Positions 42,885 to 53,252 of a DNA stretch of 64,000 nt are shown here, in pieces. Location: assembly GCF_030408835.1 (NCBI RefSeq), contig NZ_CP047357.1, forward strand, positions 1,240,001 through 1,304,000, read 5' to 3'. Position 1 is the first letter of the stretch. Every line of letters starts with the position of its first letter. The notes below the pieces were generated by a model. It made no database searches. It was given only the letters and a program-made list of their open reading frames with translations, and was not told the DNA's origin. Made by a program: the position numbers and the translations under genes. Source of the stretch: Corynebacterium freneyi (GTDB lineage: Bacteria > Actinomycetota > Actinomycetes > Mycobacteriales > Mycobacteriaceae).

Positions 42885-44113
42885 GTTTTCTTCTCGGGGT
42901 CGTCCTTTTCGCGCTCGGCATCGCAGTGACCATCGCCCTGCACGAGTGGGGCCACATGCGGGCCGCCCGCGCATGCGGCATGCGCGTGCGCCGTTACTTC
43001 ATCGGCTTCGGACCGACGGTGTGGTCCACCAGCCGCCGCCACGCTGGCGCCGGGGGCCATCTCACCGAGTACGGCGTCAAGGCCGTGCCGTTGGGCGGTT
43101 TCTGCGACATCGCGGGCATGACCGCCCAGGACCCGGTGGCGCCGGAGGAAGAGGAACACGCCATGTGGCGCCGCCCCTGGTGGCAGCGCATCGTGGTGCT
43201 CTCCGGCGGCGTGGCCATGAACCTCGTCGTCGGCGTCATCCTCATCTACGTCGTCGCCGTGGCGTGGGGCCTGCCGAACCTCAACGCGGACTATTCGCCC
43301 CGCGTGCAGGCCACCCAGTGCGTGCCCGCCACCCAGCACGCCGACGGGACCCTGTCGGAGTGTTCCGGCACCGGGCCCGCCGGAGACGCGGGGTTGCGGG
43401 CCGGCGACGTGATCACGTCGGTCAACGGCCGGGAGGTGGAGACCTACCCGCAGGTCATCGAGGCCGTCGGGTCGTCGGAAAGCGGCCCCATCGAATTCAC
43501 CGTCGAGCGGGCGGGCACCACCGAAACGATCACGGTGCAACCCGACGTCGTCGAACGCCGCGCCGCCGACGGCACCGTCGTGGAAACCCCCGCCGTCGGC
43601 GTGCTGTTCCAACGGCCGGACAACACCCTCAACGAGTACACGCCGCTGACCGCGGTGCCCGGGGCGCTGACGTTCACCGTCGACATGTTCGGCGCCGTGT
43701 GGGACGGCCTGCTGTCCATCCCGTCGAAGGTGCCCGGCGTCGTCGCGTCGATCTTCGGCGGCGAACGCGACCAGGAAAGCCCCATGAGCGTCGTCGGCGC
43801 CAGCCGCGTCGGCGGCGAGATGGTGGAAAACGACATGTGGAGCGGGTTCCTCATGATGCTCGCCAACCTCAACTTCTTCCTCGCGCTGTTCAACCTCGTG
43901 CCGCTGCCGCCGCTCGACGGCGGGCACATCGCCGTCGTCGTCTACGAGAAGCTCCGCGACTTCGTCCGCCGCCTGGCCGGCAAGCCCGCCCTGGGCCCGG
44001 CGGATTACACCAAGCTGATGCCGGTGACGATGGCGTTCACCGCCGTCCTGCTGACGTTCGGCGTGATCGTCATCGCAGCCGACGTCGTCAACCCGATCCG
44101 GCTTTTCGGCTAA
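42881..44113 (+). CDS. Site-2 intramembrane metalloprotease (Rip1/RseP family)
   Basis: Zinc protease (410 residues) that cuts membrane anti-sigma factors and other single-span proteins. HEWGH at residues 21-25 lies in the first membrane helix; LDGGH (about 345) provides the third ligand. A PDZ domain ([25 protein letters not shown]) sits between. Two extracytoplasmic Cys (TQCVPA, SECSG) may form a disulfide. In mycobacteria Rip1 processes anti-sigma factors and PbpB. Between dxr and ispG, as in most actinobacteria. Confidence 0.95.
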   Translation: MSFLLGVVLFALGIAVTIALHEWGHMRAARACGMRVRRYFIGFGPTVWSTSRRHAGAGGHLTEYGVKAVPLGGFCDIAGMTAQDPVAPEEEEHAMWRRPWWQRIVVLSGGVAMNLVVGVILIYVVAVAWGLPNLNADYSPRVQATQCVPATQHADGTLSECSGTGPAGDAGLRAGDVITSVNGREVETYPQVIEAVGSSESGPIEFTVERAGTTETITVQPDVVERRAADGTVVETPAVGVLFQRPDNTLNEYTPLTAVPGALTFTVDMFGAVWDGLLSIPSKVPGVVASIFGGERDQESPMSVVGASRVGGEMVENDMWSGFLMMLANLNFFLALFNLVPLPPLDGGHIAVVVYEKLRDFVRRLAGKPALGPADYTKLMPVTMAFTAVLLTFGVIVIAADVVNPIRLFG

Positions 44114-44145
44114 CGTCCATGTGTAGACGCCATCCAGGCATGGCT

Positions 44146-44171
44146 ATCCACGTACCGCCATCCACGTACCG
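44146..44171 (+). repeat. 12-base direct repeat upstream of ispG
   Basis: ATCCACGTACCG occurs at 44146-44157 and 44160-44171, two bases apart, 25 bases before the ispG start codon. It may be a regulator site or a slippage duplication. Confidence 0.6.
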
Positions 44172-44195
44172 TCCAGGAATGAGGAAGCACTTCCC

Positions 44196-45356
44196 GTGAA
44201 CGTCTCGCTCGGAATCCCCGAAACCCCCGCCGTCCTCGCGCCGCGTCGCAAGACCCGCCAGCTGATGGTCGGCGGCGTCGGGGTCGGGTCGGACCACCCG
44301 ATCTCGGTGCAGTCGATGACCAACACGAAGACGCACGACATCAACGCCACGCTGCAGCAGATCGCGCAACTGACCGCGTCGGGCTGCGACATCGTCCGCG
44401 TCGCGTGCCCGAAGACGATCGACGCGGAGGCGCTGCCGATCATCGCGAAGAAGTCGCCGATCCCGGTCATCGCGGACATCCACTTCCAGCCGAAGTACAT
44501 CTTCGCCGCCATCGACGCGGGATGTGCGGCGGTGCGCGTGAACCCGGGCAACATCAAGGAGTTCGACGGACGCGTCAAGGAGGTCGCCAAGGCCGCCGGT
44601 GACGCGGGCATTCCCATCCGCATCGGCGTCAACGCCGGTTCGCTGGACAAGCGGATCATGGAGAAGTACGGCAAGGCCACCCCGGAGGCGCTGGTGGAGT
44701 CGGCGCTGTGGGAGGCGAGCCTGTTCGAGGAGCACGGCTTCGGCGACATCAAGATCTCCGTCAAGCACAACGACCCGGTGGTGATGGTGGAGGCCTACCG
44801 TCAGCTGGCCGCGCAGTGCGATTACCCGCTGCACCTCGGCGTGACGGAGGCCGGCCCGGCGTTCCAGGGCACCGTGAAGTCCGCCGTGGCGTTCGGAGCG
44901 CTGCTGGCGGAGGGCATCGGCGACACCATCCGCGTGTCGCTGTCGGCTCCGCCGGAGGAGGAGATCAAGGTCGGCGACCAGATCCTCCAGTCGCTGAATC
45001 TGCGTCCGCGCAAGCTGGACATCGTGTCGTGCCCGTCGTGCGGTCGCGCGCAGGTCGACGTGTACGAGTTGGCCGACAGGGTCACCGCAGGCCTGGAGGG
45101 CCTGGAGGTGCCGTTGCGCGTGGCCGTGATGGGCTGCGTAGTCAATGGTCCGGGCGAGGCCCGCGACGCCGACCTGGGCGTGGCGTCGGGCAACGGCAAG
45201 GGGCAGATCTTCGTCAAGGGCGAGGTCATCAAGACCGTGCCGGAGGATCAGATCGTGGAGACCCTGATCGAGGAGGCCATGCGCATCGCCGCCGAGATGG
45301 GCGAGGATGCGGGCACCGTCACCGGTGCGCCGGAGGTCAAGATCACCGGCGCCTAG
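44196..45356 (+). CDS. ispG: 4-hydroxy-3-methylbut-2-enyl diphosphate synthase (flavodoxin)
   Basis: Iron-sulfur enzyme (386 residues) of the MEP pathway that makes HMBPP. The [4Fe-4S] ligands are Cys279, Cys282 (SCPSCGR) and Cys314, with the fourth ligand Glu321 in GCVVNGPGE. The TIM-barrel start [14 protein letters not shown] and [10 protein letters not shown] are canonical. GTG start at 44196 with GAGGAAG 12-18 bases before it. It may be cotranscribed with dxr and rip across an 82-base gap containing a direct repeat. Confidence 0.96.
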   Translation: MNVSLGIPETPAVLAPRRKTRQLMVGGVGVGSDHPISVQSMTNTKTHDINATLQQIAQLTASGCDIVRVACPKTIDAEALPIIAKKSPIPVIADIHFQPKYIFAAIDAGCAAVRVNPGNIKEFDGRVKEVAKAAGDAGIPIRIGVNAGSLDKRIMEKYGKATPEALVESALWEASLFEEHGFGDIKISVKHNDPVVMVEAYRQLAAQCDYPLHLGVTEAGPAFQGTVKSAVAFGALLAEGIGDTIRVSLSAPPEEEIKVGDQILQSLNLRPRKLDIVSCPSCGRAQVDVYELADRVTAGLEGLEVPLRVAVMGCVVNGPGEARDADLGVASGNGKGQIFVKGEVIKTVPEDQIVETLIEEAMRIAAEMGEDAGTVTGAPEVKITGA

Positions 45357-45383
45357 CGTCGCGCGTCCGGGGCAAGGTTTCGG

Positions 45384-45397
45384 GCTTGACGACGGCC
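45384..45397 (+). repeat. Intergenic 14-mer GCTTGACGACGGCC, copy 4
   Basis: Exact match on the plus strand, 64 bases upstream of the start of the penicillin-binding protein gene. Confidence 0.8.
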
Positions 45398-45448
45398 GAT
45401 CTTGGGGCTTTTCGGCGTGCCGTACGGGGGCGCCGGGGTGCCCGGTGA

Positions 45449-45454
45449 TAGCGT
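45449..45454 (+). promoter_or_regulatory. -10 box of a probable leaderless promoter
   Basis: TAGCGT lies seven bases before the ATG at 45462. Confidence 0.45.
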
Positions 45455-45461
45455 CCGCGGC

Positions 45462-47312
45462 ATGAGCCCCAGTTCCCCGCGCCGGCGCATCGCCGCGCTG
45501 TTCACGGCCGTCGCGATGGCCGCCACGACGGTGGCGTGCACCCCGCGCCCGGACACCGGGGAAGACGTCCTGGAGGACTTCTTCGAGGCGTTGTCGGCCG
45601 GTGACGTCGTCGGTGCCGCGGAGCTGACCGACCACGAGTCGACGGCCCGGGCGGATCTCGACGCGGCGTGGAACGGTCTGTCCGCCGAGTCGCTGGAGAC
45701 GGAGATCGGGGACGTGCGCGGCGACGGGGGACGAACCACCGCGCAGGTGACCATGAATTGGGATCTGGCGGGCGACCGCGAGTGGTCGTACGACACGACG
45801 TTCCACCTGACCCGGTCGGACAGCCGGTGGGCGGTGCGGTGGAGCCCGTCGGCGCTGCATCCGCGGCTGGGCAACAATCAGCATCCGGAGTTGCGGCGCG
45901 TCCCGGCGCCGCGGGCGTCGGTGGTCGGCTCCGATGGTGCGCCGCTGCTGGAACCGGGGACGGTGCACCGGGTGGTGCTCGACCGGTCGGCGGTGTCGGA
46001 CGTGCAGGGGGCGGTCAACCGCATCGCCACGGTCGTCAACAACGGCATGCCCGCCGATGACGAGGGGCGTCGGGCGGCGAGCGTGGACGCCCGCGCCGTG
46101 GGCAAGCAGGCCGTCGGGGGAGAAGGGCCGTATTCCGTCGTGGTGCTGCCGGCGGATTCGCCGGTCGAGATGCGCGACGAACTCGCGTCGCTGCCGGGTG
46201 TGACGGTCAACGACGAGGCGGCGATGGTGCGGCCGGATCCGGGGTTCGCACCGGATCTGATGAGCCGCGTGGAGCGGATCGTCTCCGACGACGTCACCGG
46301 CGACGACGGGTGGAGCATCGTGGCGGCCAACCCGGACGGGGGCGTGCTGGCGTCGCTGCATTCGGTGGATCCGGAGGTGCGTCCGGCCATCCGCGCGTCG
46401 GTGAGCAAGACGGTGCAGGACGCCGCGCAGCGGGCGGTGGATCTGCGGCCGGATGCCGAGGTCATGCTCGTGGCGGTGCGTCCGTCGTCGGGCGAGGTGC
46501 TGGCCGTGGCGCAGACGGGCAAGGCCGACGAAAAGGGTGACCTGGCGCTGATGGGGCAGTTCCCGCCGGGGTCGACGTTCAAGATCGTCACCGCGGCCGC
46601 CGGGATGGACCATCTCGACTTGGACCCGGGGTCGACGGTGCCGTGCCCGGGCACGATGACGTTGGGGCCGCGCGTGGTGACCAACTACAACGGCTCCGGC
46701 GTGGGCGACACCTCGCTCGACGACGCCTTCGCGCGGTCGTGCAACACCACCTTCGCCGACATCTCGTACCGCCTGGAGCCCGGTCGGCTGCAGTCGGAGG
46801 CCGAGCGCTTCGGCATCGGCGTGGACTACCGCATCGCGGGCCTGGACACGATCACCGGTTCGGTGTCCGACGGCACCGACGAGGCCGAGCGCATCGACGC
46901 CGGCTACGGCCAGGGCTTCGACTTGGCCAGCCCCTTCGGCATGGCGATGGTCTCGGCGACGGTGGCGGCGGGCCGCGTGCCCACCCCGACCCTGGTGCCC
47001 CAGGCCGGAACATGGGCGTCGACGCAGCCGGAGCCGCTGAACCCGGAGACCGTCCAGAAGCTGCGCAGCGTCATGCGTTCGGTGGTCACGTCGGGCACGG
47101 CCACGGCGATCGCCGGTCGCGGCGAGGTGTACGGAAAGACCGGCGAGGCCGAGGTCACGGGCGGTTCGCACGCGTGGTTCACCGGCTGGCGCGATGACAT
47201 CGCCTTCGCCACGCTCATCGTCCACGGCGGCGGCTCGGAGCATGCGGTGGCGGTGACCGACGCATTCCTGGCCAACCTCGACGAGCAGGCGGACGCCGCG
47301 CCCGTCGACTGA
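45462..47312 (+). CDS. Class B penicillin-binding lipoprotein
   Basis: A 616-residue cell-wall transpeptidase. A lipoprotein signal ends in TTVAC with Cys26 as the lipidation site. Next are an NTF2-like MecA N-terminal domain ([20 protein letters not shown]), a dimerisation domain, and the transpeptidase domain with catalytic Ser371-x-x-Lys374 (STFK), Ser426-Cys-Asn and Lys559-Thr-Gly. It matches the PbpLipo group of mycobacteria (Rv2864c) and Pbp2b of corynebacteria in layout and position beside ispG and map. It cross-links peptidoglycan on the outer face of the membrane. Start supported by a TANNNT box. Confidence 0.93.
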   Translation: MSPSSPRRRIAALFTAVAMAATTVACTPRPDTGEDVLEDFFEALSAGDVVGAAELTDHESTARADLDAAWNGLSAESLETEIGDVRGDGGRTTAQVTMNWDLAGDREWSYDTTFHLTRSDSRWAVRWSPSALHPRLGNNQHPELRRVPAPRASVVGSDGAPLLEPGTVHRVVLDRSAVSDVQGAVNRIATVVNNGMPADDEGRRAASVDARAVGKQAVGGEGPYSVVVLPADSPVEMRDELASLPGVTVNDEAAMVRPDPGFAPDLMSRVERIVSDDVTGDDGWSIVAANPDGGVLASLHSVDPEVRPAIRASVSKTVQDAAQRAVDLRPDAEVMLVAVRPSSGEVLAVAQTGKADEKGDLALMGQFPPGSTFKIVTAAAGMDHLDLDPGSTVPCPGTMTLGPRVVTNYNGSGVGDTSLDDAFARSCNTTFADISYRLEPGRLQSEAERFGIGVDYRIAGLDTITGSVSDGTDEAERIDAGYGQGFDLASPFGMAMVSATVAAGRVPTPTLVPQAGTWASTQPEPLNPETVQKLRSVMRSVVTSGTATAIAGRGEVYGKTGEAEVTGGSHAWFTGWRDDIAFATLIVHGGGSEHAVAVTDAFLANLDEQADAAPVD

Positions 47313-47330
47313 TCGATCCGGCGGCGGGGG

Positions 47331-47336
47331 TATCGT
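47331..47336 (+). promoter_or_regulatory. -10 box of a probable leaderless promoter for map
   Basis: TATCGT lies seven bases before the ATG at 47344. Confidence 0.5.
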
Positions 47337-47343
47337 GTTCGCC

Positions 47344-48252
47344 ATGACCGATCGCGCACCGTTGACCATGCAGGAGCCCACCCCGTCACGCACCGTGCCC
47401 GCCCACATCGAGCGGCCGGAGTACGCGTGGAAGGACGAGGTCGCCGAGGGAGTCGGCGAGCCGCTGGTCCAATCACCGGAGGACATCGAGGCCATGCGGG
47501 AGGTGTCCCGCATCGCCGCCAACGCGTTGGTGGAGGCGGGGAAGGCCTGCGTGCCGGGGGCGACGACGGACGACGTCGACCGGGTGGTCCACGAGTACCT
47601 GATGGACCACGACACGTACCCGTCGCCGTTGGGCTATCGGGGCTTCACCAAGAGCTGCTGCGTGTCGCTCAACGAGATCGTGTGCCACGGCATTCCGGGC
47701 CCGCAGGTCATCGAGGACGGCGACATCGTCAACGTCGACGTGACGGGCTACAAGAATGGCGTGCACGGCGACACCAACGCCACGTTCTTCGCCGGCAACG
47801 TGTCCGAGGAGCACCGTCTGCTGGTGGAGCGCACCTACAACGCGACGATGCGCGGCATCAAGGCCATCAAGCCGGGCCGCGAGATCAACGTCATCGGCCG
47901 CGTCATCGAGGCGTACGCGCGGCGTTTCGGCTACAACACGGTCCGCGATTTCACCGGCCACGGCGTCGGCACGACGTTCCACAACGGCCTGGTGGTGCTG
48001 CATTACGACGAGCCGTCGCAGACCACCGTGCTCGAGCCGGGCATGACGCTGACGGTGGAGCCGATGATCAACCTCGGCGGGTTGGACTACGAGATCTGGG
48101 ATGACGGTTGGACCGTCCAGAACACCGACCGCAAGTGGACCGCCCAGTTCGAGCACACGGTGCTGGTGACCGATTCGGGCGTGGAGATCCTCACCCTGCC
48201 GGACGAGGTCGTCGAGGGGCAGTTCCTCACCGGCTGGAAGCCGGGCGCCTGA
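47344..48252 (+). CDS. map: Methionine aminopeptidase
   Basis: Type I enzyme (302 residues) that removes the initiator Met. A polar N-terminal extension of ~45 residues precedes the pita-bread fold. Metal ligands occur in [20 protein letters not shown] (two Asp), [11 protein letters not shown] (His), TVEPMINLG (Glu) and [10 protein letters not shown] (Glu). cobQ starts only four bases after its stop, so the cobalamin gene is probably cotranscribed with it. Confidence 0.96.
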   Translation: MTDRAPLTMQEPTPSRTVPAHIERPEYAWKDEVAEGVGEPLVQSPEDIEAMREVSRIAANALVEAGKACVPGATTDDVDRVVHEYLMDHDTYPSPLGYRGFTKSCCVSLNEIVCHGIPGPQVIEDGDIVNVDVTGYKNGVHGDTNATFFAGNVSEEHRLLVERTYNATMRGIKAIKPGREINVIGRVIEAYARRFGYNTVRDFTGHGVGTTFHNGLVVLHYDEPSQTTVLEPGMTLTVEPMINLGGLDYEIWDDGWTVQNTDRKWTAQFEHTVLVTDSGVEILTLPDEVVEGQFLTGWKPGA

Positions 48253-48256
48253 TCCG

Positions 48257-49741
48257 ATGACCGGGTCGTCGCCCCGGGGCACCGCGTTTCTCGTCGCCGG
48301 CTGCACGTCCGATGCGGGCAAGTCGGTGCTGGTCGCCGGCCTGTGTCGGCTGCTGGTGCGCCGGGGCGTGTCGGTGGCGCCGTTCAAGGCGCAGAACATG
48401 TCCAACAACTGCGCGGTGACGCCCGACGGCGGGGAAATCGGCCGCGCCCAGGCGCTGCAGGCGTTGGCGTGCGGTCTGGAACCCAGCGTCGACTTCAACC
48501 CCGTGCTGCTCAAACCGGGCTCCGACCAGACGAGCCAGGTCGTGGTGCGCGGCCGGGCGGAGGGCACCGTGTCGGCGCTGACCTACCGGGAGCGTCGCAA
48601 AGCACTGCGGTCCGTCACCGTCGACTGCCTGGCCGATCTGCGCGCGCGGTACGACGTCGTGGTGTGCGAGGGAGCGGGATCGCCCGCGGAAGTCAACCTG
48701 CGGGAATCGGACATCGCCAACATGGGCTTGGCGGAAGCCGCCGACCTGCCGGTGCTCGTCGTCGGCGACATCGACCGCGGTGGGGTGCTGGCGCATTTCG
48801 TGGGCACGCACGCGATCCTCGGGGAGTCCGACCGCCGCCGGATCACGGGCTTCGTGGTGAACAAATTCCGCGGGGCGGTGGAACTGCTCACGCCGGGACT
48901 CGACGTCGTCACGCAGCGCACGGGCGTGCCGGTGCTCGGCGTCGTCCCGTTCATTTCCGGCCTGTGGATCGACGCGGAGGATTCGCTGGGCACCGTCGCC
49001 GCGACGTCCATCGGACCGGCCACGCGGCCACTGGGGGAAGAGACGCTCACCGTCGCCGCCATCCGACTGCCGCGGGTGTCCAACGCCACCGACGTCGAGG
49101 CCCTGGCCGCCGAGCCGGGCGTGCGCGTCGAGTGGACCGTCGACCCGAGCACCGTCGCCCGCGCCGACCTGGTGGTGCTGCCCGGCACGAAGGCCACGGT
49201 GCACGACCTCGGCTGGTTGCGGGACCGGGGGCTCGACGACGCCCTGATCCGGCGGGCCGCCCGCGGAGCGCCGACGCTGGGCATCTGCGGGGGATTCCAG
49301 ATGATGTGCGCGTCCATCGTCGACGAGGTGGAGGCCGGTGACGGGGCCGCCCCGGTGCGCGTCGACGGTCTGGGCATCTTCGACGCCGACATCGGCTTCG
49401 CCGAACCGAAGGTCCTCGCCCGCCACGACGACGGCTCCTACGAGGTGCACAACGGCCGCGTGACCAGAAGCGGCGAAGAGCCGTGGCCCCATGGCGAAGG
49501 GGCCGTGCGGGGAGCCGTCGCGGGCACCCACCGCCACGGTCTGCTGGAAAACGACGACCTGCGGCGGCAATACCTGCGATCCGTCGCCGAGGCCGCCGGG
49601 CTGGAACGGTTCGTCGTCGCCCCCGGCACCGACTTCCGCGCCGAGCGGCTGCGGCAGCTCGACCTCATCGCCGACGCGATCGAGGAACACCTCGCCGGGC
49701 CCGCGCTGGCCGCGGCGACAGGCGTGCGGGAACTGGGGTGA
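48257..49741 (+). CDS. cobQ: Cobyric acid synthase
   Basis: Glutamine-dependent amidotransferase (494 residues) that amidates four carboxyls of adenosylcobyrinate a,c-diamide. The N-terminal dethiobiotin-synthetase-like ATP domain has [15 protein letters not shown] and FKAQNMSNN. The GATase domain has nucleophile Cys344 (LGICGGFQM) and His427 (THRHGLL). It lies 8 kb from the other cobalamin genes in this window (cobO, cobB, cobA). Confidence 0.95.
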   Translation: MTGSSPRGTAFLVAGCTSDAGKSVLVAGLCRLLVRRGVSVAPFKAQNMSNNCAVTPDGGEIGRAQALQALACGLEPSVDFNPVLLKPGSDQTSQVVVRGRAEGTVSALTYRERRKALRSVTVDCLADLRARYDVVVCEGAGSPAEVNLRESDIANMGLAEAADLPVLVVGDIDRGGVLAHFVGTHAILGESDRRRITGFVVNKFRGAVELLTPGLDVVTQRTGVPVLGVVPFISGLWIDAEDSLGTVAATSIGPATRPLGEETLTVAAIRLPRVSNATDVEALAAEPGVRVEWTVDPSTVARADLVVLPGTKATVHDLGWLRDRGLDDALIRRAARGAPTLGICGGFQMMCASIVDEVEAGDGAAPVRVDGLGIFDADIGFAEPKVLARHDDGSYEVHNGRVTRSGEEPWPHGEGAVRGAVAGTHRHGLLENDDLRRQYLRSVAEAAGLERFVVAPGTDFRAERLRQLDLIADAIEEHLAGPALAAATGVRELG

Positions 49742-49842
49742 TCTCGGGAAAGCGGGGCGCTGGTGCCCGGCGGCGGTTATGTTCGTGGGGCAATGGCAAA
49801 AGGCGCGCCGGCGACGGCGCCTGACCAGGGGAGCGGTAGTTG

Positions 49843-50775
49843 ATGCGGGTGCGGCTGTCGAGGTGGATGCGCAGCGGGTGGGCCAAGGGGGCGGCCATCG
49901 CCGTGGGAGCAACGATGGCGATGAGTGCGAGCACGGCATCTGCTGTGCCCGTTGCCGCGACTCCGGCCGACACCGCGGGGGAACCGTTCCCCGCGCTGGA
50001 CTGGGCCAACGACCCCGAATGCGTGCCCGACCCGGCGCACCCGGAGCCGGTGCTGCTCATCCACGGCACGTGGAGCAAGGCCGAGGACATGGAGACGATC
50101 GGCGTCCCGTTGGCTGAGCAGGGCTACTGCGTGTTCTCGCTCGAGTACGGGTGGCACCGCGAATCGCTGAGCGGAATCATCCCCGGCGTCAACGGCGTCG
50201 GCGACATCCGGGACAACGCCGCCGCCGTAGACCGGGCAATTCGCTACGTCGCGGGGGAGACCGCCACCGGCCGGGCCGCCGGGAAAGTCGATGTGATCGG
50301 GCATTCGCAGGCCGCCGCGCTCATGCACGTGGCGATGAGCGACCACGGCGCCGCGGAATTCGTCGATGACGCGATCTACCTGGCCGGCACGCACCGCGGC
50401 ACGGCGATGAGCGGCGTCGACCAGCTGAACCTCCACTCCAGCCCCGAGGCCGTGGCCATCGGCGACGCACTGCTCGGACCGGCGGCGATGCAGCAGCTGA
50501 ACGGATCCGACTTCGTGATGCATCTGGAGACGCTTCCGGACACGCAGCCCGGCGTCGACTACACCGTGATGGTGTCCAGCGACGACACCACCGCCACCAC
50601 CGCACCCGACGCGTTCCTGGAGGCGGGCCCCGGCGCGACCGTCACCAACGTGCTGATCCAGGACGTCTGCTCCGACATCCCCTCGCCGTTCAGCCACGAC
50701 GACGTGCGCGATCATCCCATCGCCCACGGCCTGATCATCGCCGCGCTGGAGGGCCGCCCCGTCGTCTGCGACTAG
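49843..50775 (+). CDS. Secreted lipase/esterase, class-2-lipase type
   Basis: A 310-residue exported alpha/beta hydrolase. The signal peptide (KGAAIAVGATMAMSASTASA) is likely cut after ASA. The mature part has PVLLIHGTW (oxyanion region), the nucleophile elbow GHSQAA with Ser155, and a C-terminal His (HPIAHGL); Cys residues at the two ends of the mature domain could pair. Resembles triacylglycerol lipases of the EstA/LipA class found in actinobacteria. ATG at 49843 used, with AGGGGAG nine bases upstream. The last four bases overlap the mycothione reductase gene, tail to tail. Confidence 0.85.
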   Translation: MRVRLSRWMRSGWAKGAAIAVGATMAMSASTASAVPVAATPADTAGEPFPALDWANDPECVPDPAHPEPVLLIHGTWSKAEDMETIGVPLAEQGYCVFSLEYGWHRESLSGIIPGVNGVGDIRDNAAAVDRAIRYVAGETATGRAAGKVDVIGHSQAAALMHVAMSDHGAAEFVDDAIYLAGTHRGTAMSGVDQLNLHSSPEAVAIGDALLGPAAMQQLNGSDFVMHLETLPDTQPGVDYTVMVSSDDTTATTAPDAFLEAGPGATVTNVLIQDVCSDIPSPFSHDDVRDHPIAHGLIIAALEGRPVVCD

Positions 50776-52178
50776 TCGAACTCGAGGCCGAGAATCGCGT
50801 TCTCGATGAGCTCGGGCAGCGCCGGGTGGATCCAATGCTGCTTCGCCACGACCTCGCGGACGTCCAGGTCGAATGCCATCATCTGGATGCACTGCTGCAC
50901 CAGAGTGGCGGCCTGCTCGCCGATGAAGTGGGCGCCGAGCAGACGGCCGGTGCGCTTGTCGGCGATGAGCTTGGCGAAGCCGTCGCGATCCTCCAGCGCC
51001 CAGCCGTAGGCCACGTCGCCGTAGTTCTGCACCTTCACGGTGATCTCGGTGCCGTTGTCCCGCGCCCACTGCAGCGCCTCGTCCTCGGTCATGCCGACCT
51101 GGCCGATCTGGGGGTGCGAGAAAATCGCCGACGGAATGTGCCGGTGGTCGAAGGACCGCAGGTCGCCGGGGTTGAGGACGTTGTGGAAGACCACCTTCGC
51201 CTCATGGTTGGCGATGTGCTTCAGCTGATGCGGGCTGGACACGTCGCCCAGGGCCCACACGCCCTCGGCGGAGGTGCGGCCATGCTCGTCGACGGCGATG
51301 CGGCCGTCGGCGGTCATGTCCACCCCGCCGGCGGCGAGCTCCATCAGATCGCCGTTGGGGGTCCGCCCGGTGGCGACGAGGAATTCGCCGCCTCGGACCT
51401 CGGTGCCGTCGGAAAGCTTCGCGACGACGACGCCGTCCTCCTCGCGCAGCGATTCGATGGTCGTGTTGAGGCGCACGTCCCAATCCCGGGAGGCGACCTC
51501 GGTGAACCGGGCCGACACGTCGGCGTCGGACTGGCGGTTGAGGGCGCCGGAACGGACGATGACGTGGACCTTGACGCCCAGCGACGAGAAGACGTGCGCG
51601 AACTCGGTGGCGATGAACCCGCCGCCGAGGATGATCATCTCCTCCGGCAGCCGGTCGATGCGCATGATGTCGGCGTTCGTGCGGTACCGCACGCCGGATT
51701 CGGTGACGAAGCCCGGGATCGTCGTGCGCGAGCCGGCGGCGATGATGATCTGGTCGGCGGTGATCTCCATCTCCTCGTCGCCCTGGCCGGTGCGGATGCG
51801 GCGGGGCCCGACGAAGACGGCGTGGCGGTCGTAGACGTCGATGTTCGGCGTCTCCGGGCCGCGGCGGTACGCCTCGCCGCCGTCGGCGATGGCGTCGATG
51901 CGGTCGGCGAACACCCGCTCCTTGATGGAATCCCAGTCGATCGAATCGACGTGGGCGTGAACCCCCAGTCGGGCCGCCTCGGACACGGTGCGGGCGGCGT
52001 CGGCGGCGAGCACGTACATCTTCGTGGGGATGCACCCGACGTTGAGGCACGTGCCGCCGAAACGGCCCTCCTCGACCAGCGCGATGCGCACGTCATCGAA
52101 AGCGGGGGACGGGATCGAGTTGCCCGATCCGGTGCCGATGATGATCAGGTCGTAATGCCGGGCGTTGTCGCTGGTCAA
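50772..52178 (-). CDS. mtr: Mycothione reductase
   Basis: Flavoprotein disulfide reductase (468 residues) that restores mycothiol from its disulfide with NADPH. FAD-binding IIIGTGSGNS; redox-active Cys44 and Cys49 in GGTCLNVGCIPTK; the NADPH site LGGGFIATEF; and the C-terminal catalytic His451-Glu456 pair (HPALPE). The GSGNS variant after the FAD loop separates mycothione reductases from lipoamide dehydrogenases. Start is a TTG preceded by GAGGAG; an out-of-frame ATG-CTT-TGA overlaps it. The alpha/beta hydrolase gene ends 37 bases upstream, so the two probably form an operon. Confidence 0.93.
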   Translation of the reverse strand: MTSDNARHYDLIIIGTGSGNSIPSPAFDDVRIALVEEGRFGGTCLNVGCIPTKMYVLAADAARTVSEAARLGVHAHVDSIDWDSIKERVFADRIDAIADGGEAYRRGPETPNIDVYDRHAVFVGPRRIRTGQGDEEMEITADQIIIAAGSRTTIPGFVTESGVRYRTNADIMRIDRLPEEMIILGGGFIATEFAHVFSSLGVKVHVIVRSGALNRQSDADVSARFTEVASRDWDVRLNTTIESLREEDGVVVAKLSDGTEVRGGEFLVATGRTPNGDLMELAAGGVDMTADGRIAVDEHGRTSAEGVWALGDVSSPHQLKHIANHEAKVVFHNVLNPGDLRSFDHRHIPSAIFSHPQIGQVGMTEDEALQWARDNGTEITVKVQNYGDVAYGWALEDRDGFAKLIADKRTGRLLGAHFIGEQAATLVQQCIQMMAFDLDVREVVAKQHWIHPALPELIENAILGLEFD

Positions 52179-52215
52179 AGCATCTCCTCGGTGGTTGGGG
52201 TCGTGTGCGCGGGGG

Positions 52216-53235
52216 TCAGCGGCCGTTGACGGAATCCAGGAACAGGATCGTCTCCCTCATCGCCTGGGCGCGCGCATGGTCCTTGGACAAATAGACGTCG
52301 TGGCGGGCGCCGGGGATGGTCCGGTGGCGCGCCCCGCTTCCCAGACAACGCGTGCGGCGGGCGATCTGTTCCACGTCGAGCACCGCGTCGGCGGTGTCCA
52401 GCGACGGCGACCACTTCTGGTTCACGGCCGAACGGTCCGAGTGCAGCACCAGGCAGGGCACTCCGACCTCGATGCCGCGGTGCAGGCGACGCTGGGCGAC
52501 GAGCACGGCGTTGAGCCACGACCAGGACTTCACGTGGCCGGCGATGGGCTTGAAGGTCGTGTCGAAGTCCCACTCGCCCTTGGCGCTGCGGTGGATCGAT
52601 TGGCCGTAGCCGCCCAGGCCCTTGTCGGGGGTCAGGCGGTCGGGCGCGCGGCGCGCCATGACGGTGGCCGCGAGCTTGACGACGGCGCGCTGCATGGGCG
52701 GGAACTGCAGATCCAGCCAGGGGCTGTTGAGCACCGCCCCGGCCACCCGCGCGTGGACGTCGGGGCGACGCTCACGCAACCCGTCGAGCCACAACGCGGC
52801 GATGAGACCGCCCGTCGAGTGGGCCAGCGGGACGACGGTGGGATGGCCGACACCGAGGATCAGGTCCGCGGCTGCGTCCAGGTCGGCGTCGTAAAGCCCC
52901 AAATCGGTGATGTGATGCCACCGCTGCCCCTCGCGCCGCGACCGACCGCACTTGCGCAGATCCACCGCGTAAAAGGCGTAGCCGGCCTCATGGAGCTCCC
53001 GGGCCACGTGATCCTGGAAGAAGTAGTCGCTCATCCCGTGGATCCACAGCACCGCCGGGCGCGAAGTGAAGTCGGCCCCGTCGGCGCCGGGGGGCGCGTA
53101 CTTGATCACGGTGGCGACGACTTCGCCCTCACCATCCGGGTCCGGGCCCAGGTCGGCGACGGTTTCGGGGAAGTCGGCGCCCAACGAACCGGGCTTCCAT
53201 TCGGGGGTGGGGGACGTCATGTCATTGAAGGTCAC
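52216..53235 (-). CDS. Alpha/beta hydrolase (serine aminopeptidase/monoglyceride-lipase type)
   Basis: A 339-residue cytoplasmic hydrolase. Oxyanion motif WIHGMSDYFF (about 65-74), nucleophile Ser140 in AHSTGG, an acid in LHSDRS and a C-terminal His in GARHDVYLS. The Hydrolase_4 pattern is that of lysophospholipases and monoacylglycerol lipases. In corynebacteria and mycobacteria such a gene often lies next to mtr. GTG start with TAGGCT seven bases upstream, consistent with a leaderless message. Substrate unknown. Confidence 0.87.
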   Translation of the reverse strand: MTFNDMTSPTPEWKPGSLGADFPETVADLGPDPDGEGEVVATVIKYAPPGADGADFTSRPAVLWIHGMSDYFFQDHVARELHEAGYAFYAVDLRKCGRSRREGQRWHHITDLGLYDADLDAAADLILGVGHPTVVPLAHSTGGLIAALWLDGLRERRPDVHARVAGAVLNSPWLDLQFPPMQRAVVKLAATVMARRAPDRLTPDKGLGGYGQSIHRSAKGEWDFDTTFKPIAGHVKSWSWLNAVLVAQRRLHRGIEVGVPCLVLHSDRSAVNQKWSPSLDTADAVLDVEQIARRTRCLGSGARHRTIPGARHDVYLSKDHARAQAMRETILFLDSVNGR

Positions 53236-53242
53236 GGCCCAC

Positions 53243-53248
53243 AGCCTA
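53243..53248 (-). promoter_or_regulatory. -10 box of a probable leaderless promoter for the hydrolase-mtr operon
   Basis: On the minus strand TAGGCT lies seven bases before the GTG at 53235. Confidence 0.45.
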
Positions 53249-53252
53249 GCGG

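Noticed and set aside
45357..45461. An acetyltransferase gene between ispG and the penicillin-binding protein gene, as in some relatives
   Set aside because: Only 105 bases lie between the genes; no such gene fits.
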